Shown here: positions 37,532 through 47,200 of the stretch, one piece after another | Numbering within the stretch: the first letter of the stretch is position 1 | Layout of the letters: every line of letters begins with the position of its first letter | NCBI RefSeq assembly: GCF_016587415.1 | Contig: NZ_BNJI01000001.1 | Location: 6,487,501 to 6,551,500, forward strand | DNA length: 64,000 nucleotides | Direction: 5' to 3' | Source of the DNA: Ktedonobacter sp. SOSP1-85 | GTDB taxonomy: Bacteria > Chloroflexota > Ktedonobacteria > Ktedonobacterales > Ktedonobacteraceae | The notes under the pieces: generated by a model | The model's database searches: none | What the model was told of the DNA's origin: nothing | What the model saw: only the letters and a program-made list of their open reading frames with translations | Translations under genes and position numbers: made by a program

Positions 37532-37852
37532 CTGTGGAATGGATGCCCACGTGGTTGAGCGCTACCCACTTTTGTATGCGAAGAGAAGCAGAGAACGAGC
37601 AAGTTCTACCAGTCGGAGAGAAGAGAAAGGCAACCACCTCTCGTCTGAGGAGCAAGAAAGCAGCTGGATGCTGGTGAAAATCTGGGAGAAAGACGGGTGG
37701 AGTCGTCTTTCTCCTAGCTCCAGAAGGGTGGTTTCGGTAATTGCATTGCTTGTGTCTGTTGTTCCTGACTCGATGGTTGTACATTCACGGGAAAGCAAAG
37801 ATCCCGGTTGTCCATTTGGGGATTCCGCGACACCACCAATAGATGGGAATGG
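37532..37852. other. Intergenic region without recognisable gene
   Basis: 321 bp after the kinase stop. Purine-rich; frames on both strands are short and match nothing known. Confidence 0.4.
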
Positions 37853-38200
37853 TCACCGCTTGCGTGCTCGCCTTATCAGTTCGTTGGAAGGCAGGGAGGG
37901 ATTAAGCACTTTGCGTGCGACCTCAGCACCGGCGACAGGGAGCGTGCTCGCATCAAGCAGGCCAAGTTGCACCAGCACACTGGCCTGATCCCAGTAAATG
38001 CGTTCAGCAGCCATCTTGCCATCACGGCGTTGGACAATCACCACCATCGGAAATTCGACCCGTTTTCCGGTCGCGGGGATACCAGGAAGAAACCAGTCCA
38101 TGTCGACTGAGTGCGTCAGGCGGACCACCATTTCATCCACGATGCGATCCACGCCCACCGTGCGCGAAATGGGGATCAATTCGATGTCAGCAGGCATCTG
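37853..38200 (-). pseudogene. NTF2/SnoaL-like protein fragment (C-terminal part)
   Basis: The minus strand reads IELIPISRTVGVDRIVDEMV, then HSVDMDWFLPGIPATGKRVE, then IYWDQASVLVQLGLLD and PVAGAEVARKVL. This is the conserved C-terminal two thirds of a nuclear-transport-factor-2-like family often next to dienelactone hydrolases. The expected N-terminus is lost; upstream coding sense fades at about 38200. No start codon with ribosome site, so a remnant. Confidence 0.6.
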
Positions 38201-38375
38201 CGGAATAAAAGAGGCGGAGGATCTAATGAAAAGATGGCTGTTACATTGGTGATCGTTTTTTCGTGCTGGTATTGCGTGTAACGAGACAAACGGATCGTCT
38301 ATAGCCTCAGCCTCTTTGCTCTGCTTGCCTCTTGACATATGTGAGGGGCGTAAATTTCTTCCAGGGAGGAAGATT

Positions 38376-39302
38376 GTGCGAAAAAAAGGTTGGCCAGAAA
38401 GCATACTTCTCCTTCTGCTGCTGTTTCTCCTTCTGCCTTCTCTCCCTGCTTGTGGTAACAGTGGCAATTCGAGGGGCGCTCTCAGCGTCGCCAGTAAACT
38501 TGATGTTGAATCACAACTTCTTACCAAGATGTATACTCTTTTGCTTCGAAAAAATGGGTACAGTGTCAAGGAGAAGGCTGCACTTGCCAATAGCGCGATC
38601 ATATTTCAAGCTCTGCAAAATGGAGCGATTGATATGTATCCCGAATTTACCGCTACAGGCCTTAATAAGCTAAAGATCCCTTCTACCTATGATCCCCAAA
38701 AGGACTACCAACTGGTAAAGGAAGGCTTCAATAAAAAATATCAGATTACTTGGCTTGCAATGGCCCCTCTCAACGACGGCTATGAGCTCTGTACGTCAAG
38801 GGAAAATGCCCAGAAGTATAGGATCTTCTCTATTTCTGAAATGTTGCCCAGGATTTCACAATTCGCTCTCACCTCACCTGGCGACGGAGTTCGTTTTGTC
38901 GATGGTTTGAAGCGCACCTACCACATCACAACGAAGAGTTTTAAGAGCCTACGGACGCTTGACTATGGGCTCAGCTTCCAAGCGGTGAAAAGCAATAAAG
39001 CACAGATTACTGCCTGCTACGGCACTGATGCTACCGTTCCACAGAGTGGCTTCATCTTCTTGAAGGATGACAAGAATGGCTTTCCAGCCTTCAATCCGGC
39101 ACCTATTGTGCGTAATAGTGTTTTGCAAAAATATCCTACTCTTCCCAACGTGCTTAATCCGTTGGCTCCTAAATTGACCACCGAGGGGAGTATTCAATTG
39201 CAGACCGATGTGGCCAACAGAAGGAAGAATGAGGGTGTCTCCACTGCCCGTGCGATCACCCTCGTCGCTACTGACTTTCTGAAGAAGCAACGGTTGCTCT
39301 AG
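38376..39302 (+). CDS. Glycine betaine/choline-type ABC substrate-binding lipoprotein (OpuAC/ProX-like)
   Basis: 308 aa from the GTG at 38376, just after CCAGGGAGGAAG; the frame is open to 38316 but lacks a ribosome site. Lipoprotein signal peptide (VRKKGWPESILLLLLL; lipobox SLPAC). The mature domain has the OpuAC pattern: VASKLDVESQLLTKMYTLLL, YPEFTATGLNKL, and DYGLSFQAVKSNKAQITACYGTD. It would bind quaternary amines for osmoprotection. No permease or ATPase gene is beside it, so it is an orphan component. Confidence 0.82.
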   Translation: MRKKGWPESILLLLLLFLLLPSLPACGNSGNSRGALSVASKLDVESQLLTKMYTLLLRKNGYSVKEKAALANSAIIFQALQNGAIDMYPEFTATGLNKLKIPSTYDPQKDYQLVKEGFNKKYQITWLAMAPLNDGYELCTSRENAQKYRIFSISEMLPRISQFALTSPGDGVRFVDGLKRTYHITTKSFKSLRTLDYGLSFQAVKSNKAQITACYGTDATVPQSGFIFLKDDKNGFPAFNPAPIVRNSVLQKYPTLPNVLNPLAPKLTTEGSIQLQTDVANRRKNEGVSTARAITLVATDFLKKQRLL

Positions 39303-39369
39303 TTTTTTGAATGCTGCGATAGTGCTGTGCAGCGCCCGCTCAGATGGAAGGCTTTGGCTAAGGGAAAGT

Positions 39370-39512
39370 GTGAGCGTGGATGTCGGGCTAACGACCTTCG
39401 CCACGCTCTCTGAGGGCACCTTCATAGCCAGCCCATGCCCCTTTCGGCCCACATCTATGAGTGCCCCGGCTGCGATCTGTCCATCGAATGAGATCACAAC
39501 GCCAGAGAAGAG
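39370..39512 (+). pseudogene. tnpB: TnpB remnant
   Basis: Two short pieces in different frames: SVDVGLTTFATLSEGTFIASP (RuvC-I and after) and, right behind it, YECPGCDLSIE-stop-DHNA (zinc finger and RuvC-III). Everything between has been deleted. It lies directly upstream of the AraC-type box of the next operon. Confidence 0.65.
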
Positions 39513-39520
39513 AAACCATT

Positions 39521-39580
39521 ATATTGTCCATTCTAATCACCATATCGTCAATTGTTCCTAAGGTGTGTCAATTTTATACT
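39521..39580 (+). promoter_or_regulatory. AraC-type direct-repeat box and promoter of the binding-protein operon
   Basis: Direct repeats ATATTGTCCATT (39521-39532) and ATATCGTCAATT (39542-39553), 9 bp apart (21 bp repeat period). -35 TTGTTC (39552-39557) overlaps the second repeat. 17-bp spacer; -10 TATACT (39575-39580). The same layout occurs at 44142 and 51816. Confidence 0.8.
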
Positions 39581-39677
39581 AACAGCAGGTATTTTCACTG
39601 AAGGTTGTTTTAATTTAAACCCATAGCATGGAGGCAGTGTTGCTTCTACACAACGACGAGAGGAAGGTGTCGTCCAT

Positions 39678-41060
39678 ATGGCCAATACGGAAAAGCGTAA
39701 TATTTTCCAGGACATCATGCAAGGCAAAATTGGGCGCCGAGATCTCCTGACACGGGCACTGATGGTCGGTATGACTGCGGGCAGTCTTGAGGCTTTACTG
39801 GTGGCCTGTGGAGGAGACCAGGGAGGTAGTGGCGGTGGTGGCTCCACAACCGTAAAGTACGCGAACTGGGCGTCAGCTGAATCAGCGACGAAGACGCAGA
39901 TCGACCAGGCGTTGCAAGGTTTTGAGACGCAGTTTAAAGCCAAGGTCGAGAATATTGCCATTCCTTTCGATAACATGCTTACGCAGTTGCAGACTATGAC
40001 CACTGGCGGTAATCCTCCAGATGTCATGGAGCTTAGCGGAAACTGGCCCTATGCCCTTGGCGGCGGCGGCGCGCTCCAGTCACTCAATTCCTATGCTGGG
40101 AGTTGGCGTAACGATGCCTTTACCAACACCTTTGAGGTAGGTTCCTACAAAGGTCAGGTCTACGCAGTTCCTTTCAGTATTTCGCCACATGGTTTCTGGT
40201 ATAACAAAACCATCTTGCAGAAGTATGGCCTCAGCCCCGATAGGCCCCCCACTACCATAGATGAACTCAACAGTGTAATGGAAGAGCTACGGGCCAAGCT
40301 GCCCGCTAATGCTCATCCGATCGGTATTGATATATCCAAAACCGAATATGCACTCGTTGGCTTCTGGCCCTGGATCTGGACCTTTGGAGGTGATCCTATG
40401 CACGAAGACAACCAGGGTAACATTACCATCAACTGGGCAGATGATGGAACGGTGAAGGCCTTCCAGTGGCTGCAAGATGCGGTAAAGAAAAACTGGACTC
40501 CGCCCGATCAAGCCATCAAAGCTGAGCGCCAGTTGATGTCGACCGACCAGATGGTCTTCAAGCTCGATGGCCCTTACCTGACTGGTATCCTCCAGAGCGA
40601 TAATCCATCCGTCTATAAGTCTGTCGCTGATGTCAATACACATTGGGGCGTGACCACCACGCCAGTTGGACCGGGACAAAGCGCTCCTGTAACTTGCGCC
40701 GATATTCACAACCTGGGCATGTCGGCCAACTCCAACAATAAAGATCTGGCCTGGAAGCTTATTGACTATCTGACTTCCAACAAGCAGGTACTGACCAACT
40801 ATCTGGTTACAGAGGGTGTCTTCCCTCATAAGAGCCAGGTTACAAGCGGCGGCCCGTATGCCAATCTCTTCTCAGACGATATCAGCCAGGCTTTTATCAA
40901 CAAAGTCTTCCCAACCATGCGTCCGCCAGCCTATCATCCTAAGTATAGCCAGGCCGCGACCTATGTCGTGACCGCGTTACAGGATATTGCAGGTGGCGCG
41001 AATGTCCCCAAACGTCTTGCGCAATTGAACACAGATGTGAAAACCGTCTTTGGGCAGTAG
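39678..41060 (+). CDS. Sugar ABC transporter substrate-binding lipoprotein (Tat type)
   Basis: 460 aa; GAGGAAGG upstream. The N-terminus has a Tat motif (GRRDLLTRALMVG) and lipobox LVAC, followed by a Gly/Ser linker. Family-1 extracellular binding protein (VKYANWASAESATKTQID; NPPDVMELSGNWPYA; HGFWYNKTIL; MVFKLDGPYLTGIL). First gene of an operon with two permeases under the AraC-type box. Likely ligand: alpha-galactoside oligosaccharide, inferred from the GH27 gene sharing the promoter motif. No ATPase gene present. Confidence 0.9.
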   Translation: MANTEKRNIFQDIMQGKIGRRDLLTRALMVGMTAGSLEALLVACGGDQGGSGGGGSTTVKYANWASAESATKTQIDQALQGFETQFKAKVENIAIPFDNMLTQLQTMTTGGNPPDVMELSGNWPYALGGGGALQSLNSYAGSWRNDAFTNTFEVGSYKGQVYAVPFSISPHGFWYNKTILQKYGLSPDRPPTTIDELNSVMEELRAKLPANAHPIGIDISKTEYALVGFWPWIWTFGGDPMHEDNQGNITINWADDGTVKAFQWLQDAVKKNWTPPDQAIKAERQLMSTDQMVFKLDGPYLTGILQSDNPSVYKSVADVNTHWGVTTTPVGPGQSAPVTCADIHNLGMSANSNNKDLAWKLIDYLTSNKQVLTNYLVTEGVFPHKSQVTSGGPYANLFSDDISQAFINKVFPTMRPPAYHPKYSQAATYVVTALQDIAGGANVPKRLAQLNTDVKTVFGQ

Positions 41061-41125
41061 GCGCTCTATCACCACGAAATGGATATATAACGTACGCATA
41101 TATCATTGTGGAGAGAGAATACAAG

Positions 41126-41155
41126 CTGTTTATCGAGATTGTTCTCGATAAACAG
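41126..41155 (+). terminator. Intra-operon hairpin between binding protein and permease
   Basis: CTGTTTATCGAGA and TCTCGATAAACAG form a perfect stem with a short TTGT loop between the binding-protein and MalF-type genes. Such stems usually stabilise the upstream mRNA or partly terminate, keeping binding protein in excess. Confidence 0.6.
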
Positions 41156-41206
41156 CCTGCATTCTCGCATGTTTGTTTCTAGCATAACGAGAAGAAAGGT
41201 GGCCAC

Positions 41207-42175
41207 GTGTCTCTCATCAACACTCGGGTGCAGAAGTCACATGCTTTCAGGAATCGGCCATACTATGGACGTGGTCTTAACGGCCCATTGCTTTTCTGGG
41301 TTCTGCTCACACCATCGCTGATCCTGTTCATTGGCATCATCTTCTACCCCCTTTTTAACACGATTCTGCTCTCATTCCAATCGCTGAACCTGGCCGATCC
41401 TCTTGATAATAATTGGGTGGGCTTGAAAAATTATGTCGATGTGCTAACACGGCCAACCTATAATTTCTGGAGTTCCGCTGGATTTAGCCTCCTTTTCAGT
41501 GTCGTCACTACCTGCGCCTCGTTTGTCATTGGTTTTCTCTTCGCGATCATCCTTAACCAGCGCCTGCGCTTTCAGATGCTCTGGCGCGGCCTGGCCCTCA
41601 TTCCCTGGGTCATTCCATATGTCGTGGTCGCCTATCTCTTCTTCTACATGTATAACTCTCAGTACGGGATCATCAATCAGCTTCTGACCTCGATCAATAT
41701 CCTGGGATGGCACCCTTTCCCTCAGCCACTAGCATGGTTTGGCGGCGATGGGAAACTGGCCGTCGTCGCCGTGATCTTCGCAAGCATCTGGAACAAGTTC
41801 CCGTTCTTTACGCTGATGTTGCTCGCGGGTCTGCAAACTGTCCAGCAGGACTTACTGGATGCGGCGACGGTGGATGGTGCTGGAATGTGGGGGCGCTTCT
41901 GGCATGTTATCGTGCCACAGCTTCGTGGCATTATTGTCGTTGTCACGACGCTTCAATTCATTTGGAGCCTTAACGAATTCACCATCATCTACTCAATGAC
42001 CCAGGGCGGTCCTGGCAATGCCACCAATAACATCATTGTCAATATTTATCGCACCGGTTTCATGAACCAGAATATCAGCATTGCAGCTACCATGGGCACG
42101 ATCTGGCTGATCATGCTCCTCCTCCTTACTAATTTCTATATCCGTGTCATGGAAGGGAAGGCTGGGTCCCAATGA
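41207..42175 (+). CDS. Sugar ABC transporter permease, MalF type
   Basis: 322 aa from a GTG, with AGAAAGGTGG upstream. Six membrane helices (first LLFWVLLTPSLILFIGIIFY). EAA-loop region DLLDAATVDGAGMWGRFWHVI. A 147-bp gap from the binding-protein gene contains an inverted repeat TGTTTATCGAGA/TCTCGATAAACA near 41126-41155, a possible attenuating hairpin that would lower permease expression. Overlaps the next gene by 4 nt. Confidence 0.9.
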   Translation: MSLINTRVQKSHAFRNRPYYGRGLNGPLLFWVLLTPSLILFIGIIFYPLFNTILLSFQSLNLADPLDNNWVGLKNYVDVLTRPTYNFWSSAGFSLLFSVVTTCASFVIGFLFAIILNQRLRFQMLWRGLALIPWVIPYVVVAYLFFYMYNSQYGIINQLLTSINILGWHPFPQPLAWFGGDGKLAVVAVIFASIWNKFPFFTLMLLAGLQTVQQDLLDAATVDGAGMWGRFWHVIVPQLRGIIVVVTTLQFIWSLNEFTIIYSMTQGGPGNATNNIIVNIYRTGFMNQNISIAATMGTIWLIMLLLLTNFYIRVMEGKAGSQ

Positions 42176-43140
42176 GTAAAGACATCTCTAACCGTCAACC
42201 GCTGATCACTACTCTGGAAGAGGCGAATGAAGGACAGGCGCGCGCACAGAGCGTAATGAGCGCGGAACAGCAACATTCGCGCCACGCCGATGCGCAGCGC
42301 CACCGCACAAGGTATGTCTTCATACGCATTGTGACCTACGCGCTCCTTGTCGCGCTGCTACTGTACGCCTTCTTTCCCATTTTCTGGCTCCTCTCCACGT
42401 CCTTTAAGTCTCAGGGGGAAGCCTTCTTCTATCCGCCAACCTTCTGGCCGCATCAATTCACGCCGCATAGCTACCAGATTCTCCCAGCGGACCAACAAGG
42501 CTTTGTACACTACTTCGCCAACAGCTTGATCGTCAGCGTCTGCACATGCCTGCTAACACTGCTAGCAGCTGTGCCTGGTGGTTACGTTCTCTCGCGTTTC
42601 CACTTTCGCGGCGTTCGAGCGGTGCTACTGGTGATCCTGGCGACACAGATGTTTCCATACGCGGTAATCTTGATCTCACTCTACACCCTGTTTCGCCAGT
42701 TGCATATGTTAAACACCTATCCCGCCCTGGTGCTGGCCTTTACCACATTTTCCTTGCCCTTTAGTATCTGGATGGTTAAGGGATTCTGCGATACGCTGCC
42801 TACCGACCTTGAAGAGGCGGGGCGCATTGATGGATTGAGCCGTGTGGGCGTCCTGGTGCGTATTGTCTTCCCCTTAATCGTTCCTGGCGTGGTCGCGGTT
42901 GGCTTCTTTGCCTTCCTCAATTCCTGGAATGAGCTGCTCTACGCAGTCACGCTGACGACCAGCCCAGATATGCGCACCATTCCAGCTGGCTTTATCGGCA
43001 CCTACGTGGGTGAGTTCCAGGACCGCTGGCCCGATATGATGGCGGCCAGCGTCGTGGTCTCGCTTCCGATTGTGATCCTTTTCACCCTCTTCCAGAAACA
43101 ACTGGTAAGTGGTCTCACCGCTGGCGCGGTCAAAGGTTAA
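42172..43140 (+). CDS. Sugar ABC transporter permease, MalG type
   Basis: 322 aa, start overlapping the stop of the previous permease (ATGA). A hydrophilic N-terminal extension of about 50 residues, then six helices (first YALLVALLLYAFFPIFWLL). EAA loop DLEEAGRIDGLSRVGVLVRIV. Ends 33 bp before the convergent AraC gene. Confidence 0.92.
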   Translation: MSKDISNRQPLITTLEEANEGQARAQSVMSAEQQHSRHADAQRHRTRYVFIRIVTYALLVALLLYAFFPIFWLLSTSFKSQGEAFFYPPTFWPHQFTPHSYQILPADQQGFVHYFANSLIVSVCTCLLTLLAAVPGGYVLSRFHFRGVRAVLLVILATQMFPYAVILISLYTLFRQLHMLNTYPALVLAFTTFSLPFSIWMVKGFCDTLPTDLEEAGRIDGLSRVGVLVRIVFPLIVPGVVAVGFFAFLNSWNELLYAVTLTTSPDMRTIPAGFIGTYVGEFQDRWPDMMAASVVVSLPIVILFTLFQKQLVSGLTAGAVKG

Positions 43141-43172
43141 CGGAAATTCTAGGCAAGGCCAGTAGAACCCTG

Positions 43173-44063
43173 CTAGCCCTGCCGGGACCGGCGATAGTCA
43201 CTAGGGGATTGACCTATCACCTTGCGAAAGACGCGTGAAAAATAATAGGGATCGTGGATGCCAACGCTCTTGCTTACCTCTTTGATACTCGCATTCGTCA
43301 TGTCAAGGTAGAGGCAGGAGCGTTGCATCTTGAGACGCAGGTAGTAATCAATCGGGGAATAGCCAGTCACCTGTTTGAACATGTGAATAAAGTGAGGTTT
43401 GGAGAGGTTGACATGGTGGGCCAGGTCGTCGAGCGTGAGGGAGGACTGTATCTGTTCAAGCATGTATTGGATGGCGCGTTCGATGACCTCTTTCTTGTTA
43501 TCATCCTCCTGTGCGTCCCCATGCAAAAGTATACACATTCCTAGCAGGTAGTGCAGCGCCTGCGACACGTAGAGATAGTGCCGCAAAGAATAGCCTTTAT
43601 ACTGTAGAATACTGTAACACTCCTCAAAGAGGTTGATAATTTTTGTGGCCTGAGTGGAGGGGACATGGAGCGTTGCGTTAAGCATATCAAACTGTTGAAC
43701 AAAATTCACTACCGCCTCGCCCTTCAAGTGAAACCAGTAAATACTCCAGGGATCGTCTTCGCTTGCGCCATAAATATGCGGCGTCTTGGCCGGAATCACC
43801 AGAAGTCTGCCCTTGGGTATACGCTGTTTCTTGCCCCTTTCCAGGATGACCCATCCCTCACCTTCTGCACAATAGATAAAAATATGCTCATCACAGCCAT
43901 TTGATCGCTCGCGGTAATGGTAGCGCGCATGGGGAAAGAAGCCAATATCAGTGACATACAGGGGCTTCAAGAGTGAATGGGGCGAGGCATCTTCCAGGAA
44001 AGCCTCTGGAAGAACAATGAGCTTCTGCGCCTCAAAGCCATCCGCCTTTTGTATTATCTTCAT
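43173..44063 (-). CDS. AraC-family transcriptional regulator
   Basis: 296 aa from the ATG at 44063 (AAGGAG 10 nt upstream; the frame is open to 44090). N-terminal cupin sensor with HYHYRERSNGCDEHIFIYC-type residues and a RLLVIPAKTPHIYGAS strand. C-terminal double HTH: SLTLDDLAHHVNLSKPHFIHMF and SIKEVSKSVGIHDPYYFSRVFRKVIGQSPSDYR. It sits between the transporter operon and the DUF5107 gene and is the obvious candidate to bind the direct-repeat boxes at 39521, 44142 and 51816, probably as an activator responding to a galactoside. Confidence 0.9.
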   Translation of the reverse strand: MKIIQKADGFEAQKLIVLPEAFLEDASPHSLLKPLYVTDIGFFPHARYHYRERSNGCDEHIFIYCAEGEGWVILERGKKQRIPKGRLLVIPAKTPHIYGASEDDPWSIYWFHLKGEAVVNFVQQFDMLNATLHVPSTQATKIINLFEECYSILQYKGYSLRHYLYVSQALHYLLGMCILLHGDAQEDDNKKEVIERAIQYMLEQIQSSLTLDDLAHHVNLSKPHFIHMFKQVTGYSPIDYYLRLKMQRSCLYLDMTNASIKEVSKSVGIHDPYYFSRVFRKVIGQSPSDYRRSRQG

Positions 44064-44141
44064 CGTGCCTCGGCTCCTTGGTCCATACAAAACAATCAGA
44101 GGGACCGGCCCTACCTTCGGGCAGCGTTAGGAGAGACCATT

Positions 44142-44201
44142 ATATAGTCCATCATAATCACGATATCGTCAATTGTCAATATAATTGCCTGCCAGTACAC
44201 T
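44142..44201 (+). promoter_or_regulatory. AraC-type box and promoter of the DUF5107-TPR gene
   Basis: Direct repeats ATATAGTCCATC (44142-44153) and ATATCGTCAATT (44163-44174) separated by 9 bp. -35 TTGTCA (44173-44178), 17-bp spacer, -10 TACACT (44196-44201). Geometry identical to the box at 39521. Confidence 0.8.
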
Positions 44202-44244
44202 AACATCAAAACTATAGTTAGTAGTACCAGGATGGATGATACAT

Positions 44245-47200
44245 ATGGAAGAACAATCCAGTTCACAGGTACGTGTGTGGGAAGAAGATATTGTCATTCC
44301 CACCTATGCCACTGGTCAACCGGATAAAAATCCAATGTTCTTAGAAAAACGGGTGTACCAGGGGAGCTCGGGCAAGGTTTATCCCTACCCGGTCATCAGC
44401 AAGATTGAGAATGAGAAGACGCTTCAGTCCTATCACCTCTTATGCCTTGAGAATGAATATCTGCATATTGAACTTCTGCCCGAGCTGGGAGGTCGTATCT
44501 ATCGCGCACTCGACAAGACCAACAACTACGATTTTGTTTACTATAATCGCGTCATCAAGCCCGCTCTCGTCGGGCTGACCGGGCCTTGGATCTCTGGTGG
44601 CATCGAGTTTAACTGGCCACAACACCATCGACCAAATACGTATGGCCCGGTCGAATATCGTATTACGCATAACCAGGACGAGAGTAAAACCATCTGGGTA
44701 AGCGAAATAGACCGTATGTATGGCACGAAGATGACGGCTGGTTTTACACTTCATCCAGGCAAAGCTTATCTGGAAATCCAGGTGCAGCTCTATAATCGCA
44801 CACCCCAACCGCAGACCTTTCTGTGGTGGGCCAATCCCGCGTTCGCCGTCAACGAGCATACCCAGTCTGTCTTCCCTCCCGATGTCCATGCCGTCTTCGA
44901 TCATGGGAGACGGGATGTCTCCCGCTTCCCCATCGCCACTGGCACCTATTACAAAATGGACTATTCCGCAGGAGTGGACATTTCATGGTATAAAAACATT
45001 CCTGTCCCGACCTCTTATATGGCGTACCAGTCACGCTATGACTTTATTGGTGGATATGATCACGCCCTACAAGCCGGACTCCTTCATGTCGCGAACCATC
45101 ATATTTCACCGGGGAAAAAACAATGGACATGGGGCAATGGCGAGTTTGGTAAGGCCTGGGATCGTAATCTGACCGATGAAGATGGACCGTATGTAGAACT
45201 CATGGTTGGCGTCTTCACCGATAACCAGCCCGATTTCTCCTGGCTCCAGCCCTACGAAACCAAATCCTTCAATCAGTATTTTATGCCCTATAAAAACATT
45301 GGGCTCGTCAAAAATGCCTCGATTGATGCCGCGGTCAACCTGGAAATTGATGATGCGAACCATCTCGCTAGCATTCAGGTCTACGCCACAGCTCTCTTCT
45401 CTGGTGCCGTGATCGACCTGAGAGGCAAGCATCAGCACTATCTGCGCGAAGTCACGACGCTCTCGCCTATTCAGACCTTTACTACCACGGTACCACTCAA
45501 CCATGAAGAACAGGCGAATGACGTCACCATTACGGTCAGAGACGCGCAAGGGCGTCTCCTGGTAGCCTATACGCCAGTCCAATCGGAGATTGCGAAATTA
45601 CCGGAGCCCGCCTCTCCACTTGGAACACCTGAAACACTGAGCAATAATGAGGCCCTCTACCTGGCTGGACAGCACCTGGAACAGTATCGCCACGCGACGT
45701 TTGAGCCCGACCCTTACTACCTGGAGGGGCTTAAACGCGATCCCGGTGATAGCCGTATTAACGTCGCGTACGGCAAGCTCCTCCTCCAAAGAGGACTATT
45801 TCGGACAAGTGAAAGCTATTTCCGCACTGCCATTGCAACCCTTACTCGCTATCATCCCAATCCCTACGATAGCGAAGCCTACTATCAGCTTGGCCAGGCC
45901 TTAAAGTTCCAGGGACGACTCGATGAAGCTTTCGCCGCACTTTATAAATCTACCTGGTCCGAGGCCTGGCAGAGCGCGGGCTACTTCACCCTCGCCCAGA
46001 TCGCCTGTATGCACCAGCAATATACCGAGGCTCTGAAATTGGTTGAGCTCTCACTGCAACACCATACCTATAACTACAAAGCTCGCCATCTCAAAACGGC
46101 GCTGTTGCGTAAGCAGGGGCATGTGGACGAGGCCATGCATTTCGCCATTGAAACGACGCGGCTCGATGTTGCCGATTTTGGCGCGCCGTATGAGCGCATT
46201 CTGCTTCATACGGCAAAAGGTGAAGAGGCGCTGGCGCGGGAGAACGAAGAACAATTGACCGCTTTGATGCGCAGAGATGCGCATAACTATATTGCCCTGG
46301 CAACCGATTACGCACACAGTGGACTGTATGAGGAAAGTATCGCGCTGCTGTCCCACCTGACACGCGAGAGCCGTGAAAATCTCTCGCCCATGGTCTACTA
46401 TTACCTCGCCTATTTTCATGACCAGACAGGGCAACAGGAGCAGGCACAGATCTATCGCCATGCAGGCCGGAAGGCGCCTACAGACTACTGTTTCCCCAAC
46501 AGCCTCGATGATCTGATCGTCCTTGAACATATCACGAATGCCGATGCGAGTGATGCCCAAGCCCACTATTATCTTGGCAATTTGCTCTATGACAAGAAGC
46601 GGCATACAGATGCGATCCATCATTGGGAGACCTCAAGAGCGCTCGACACTGCTTTCGCGACGGTCCATCGTAATCTGGCCCTGGCTTACTACAACGCGCT
46701 GCACCAACCAGAGCAGGCATTGCGCTCACTCGAAACGGCCTTTGCGTGTGATCCGACCGATGCCCGCGTGCTTTACGAGTTAGACCAGCTCCGCAAAAAA
46801 ATAGGGGTTGCCTCTGAAGAGAGGCTCACAAGCCTGGAGAAGCATCGAGGACTCGTCATCGAGCGTGATGATCTCTACCTGGAATACGTCACCTTGCTGA
46901 ATACCTTACAACGCTATGAAGAGGCACTGGCGCTACTTACTGAGCATATATTCCATCCTTGGGAAGGCGGAGAAGGGCAGGTCGCCCGGCAATATATCTT
47001 CGCGCATGTCGAGTTAGGGAAGCGTGCGCTCCTGACGCGAGATAGCCAGCAAGCCATCGACACGCTTCAGCAGGCACTCATCTATCCCGAGAACCTCGCG
47101 GAAGGGAAATTGACGGGCACACTGGAGAATAATATTTACTACTACCTGGGTTGTGCTTACGCCGAACAGGGACTAGTAGACAATGCGAGAGGGTGCTTCC

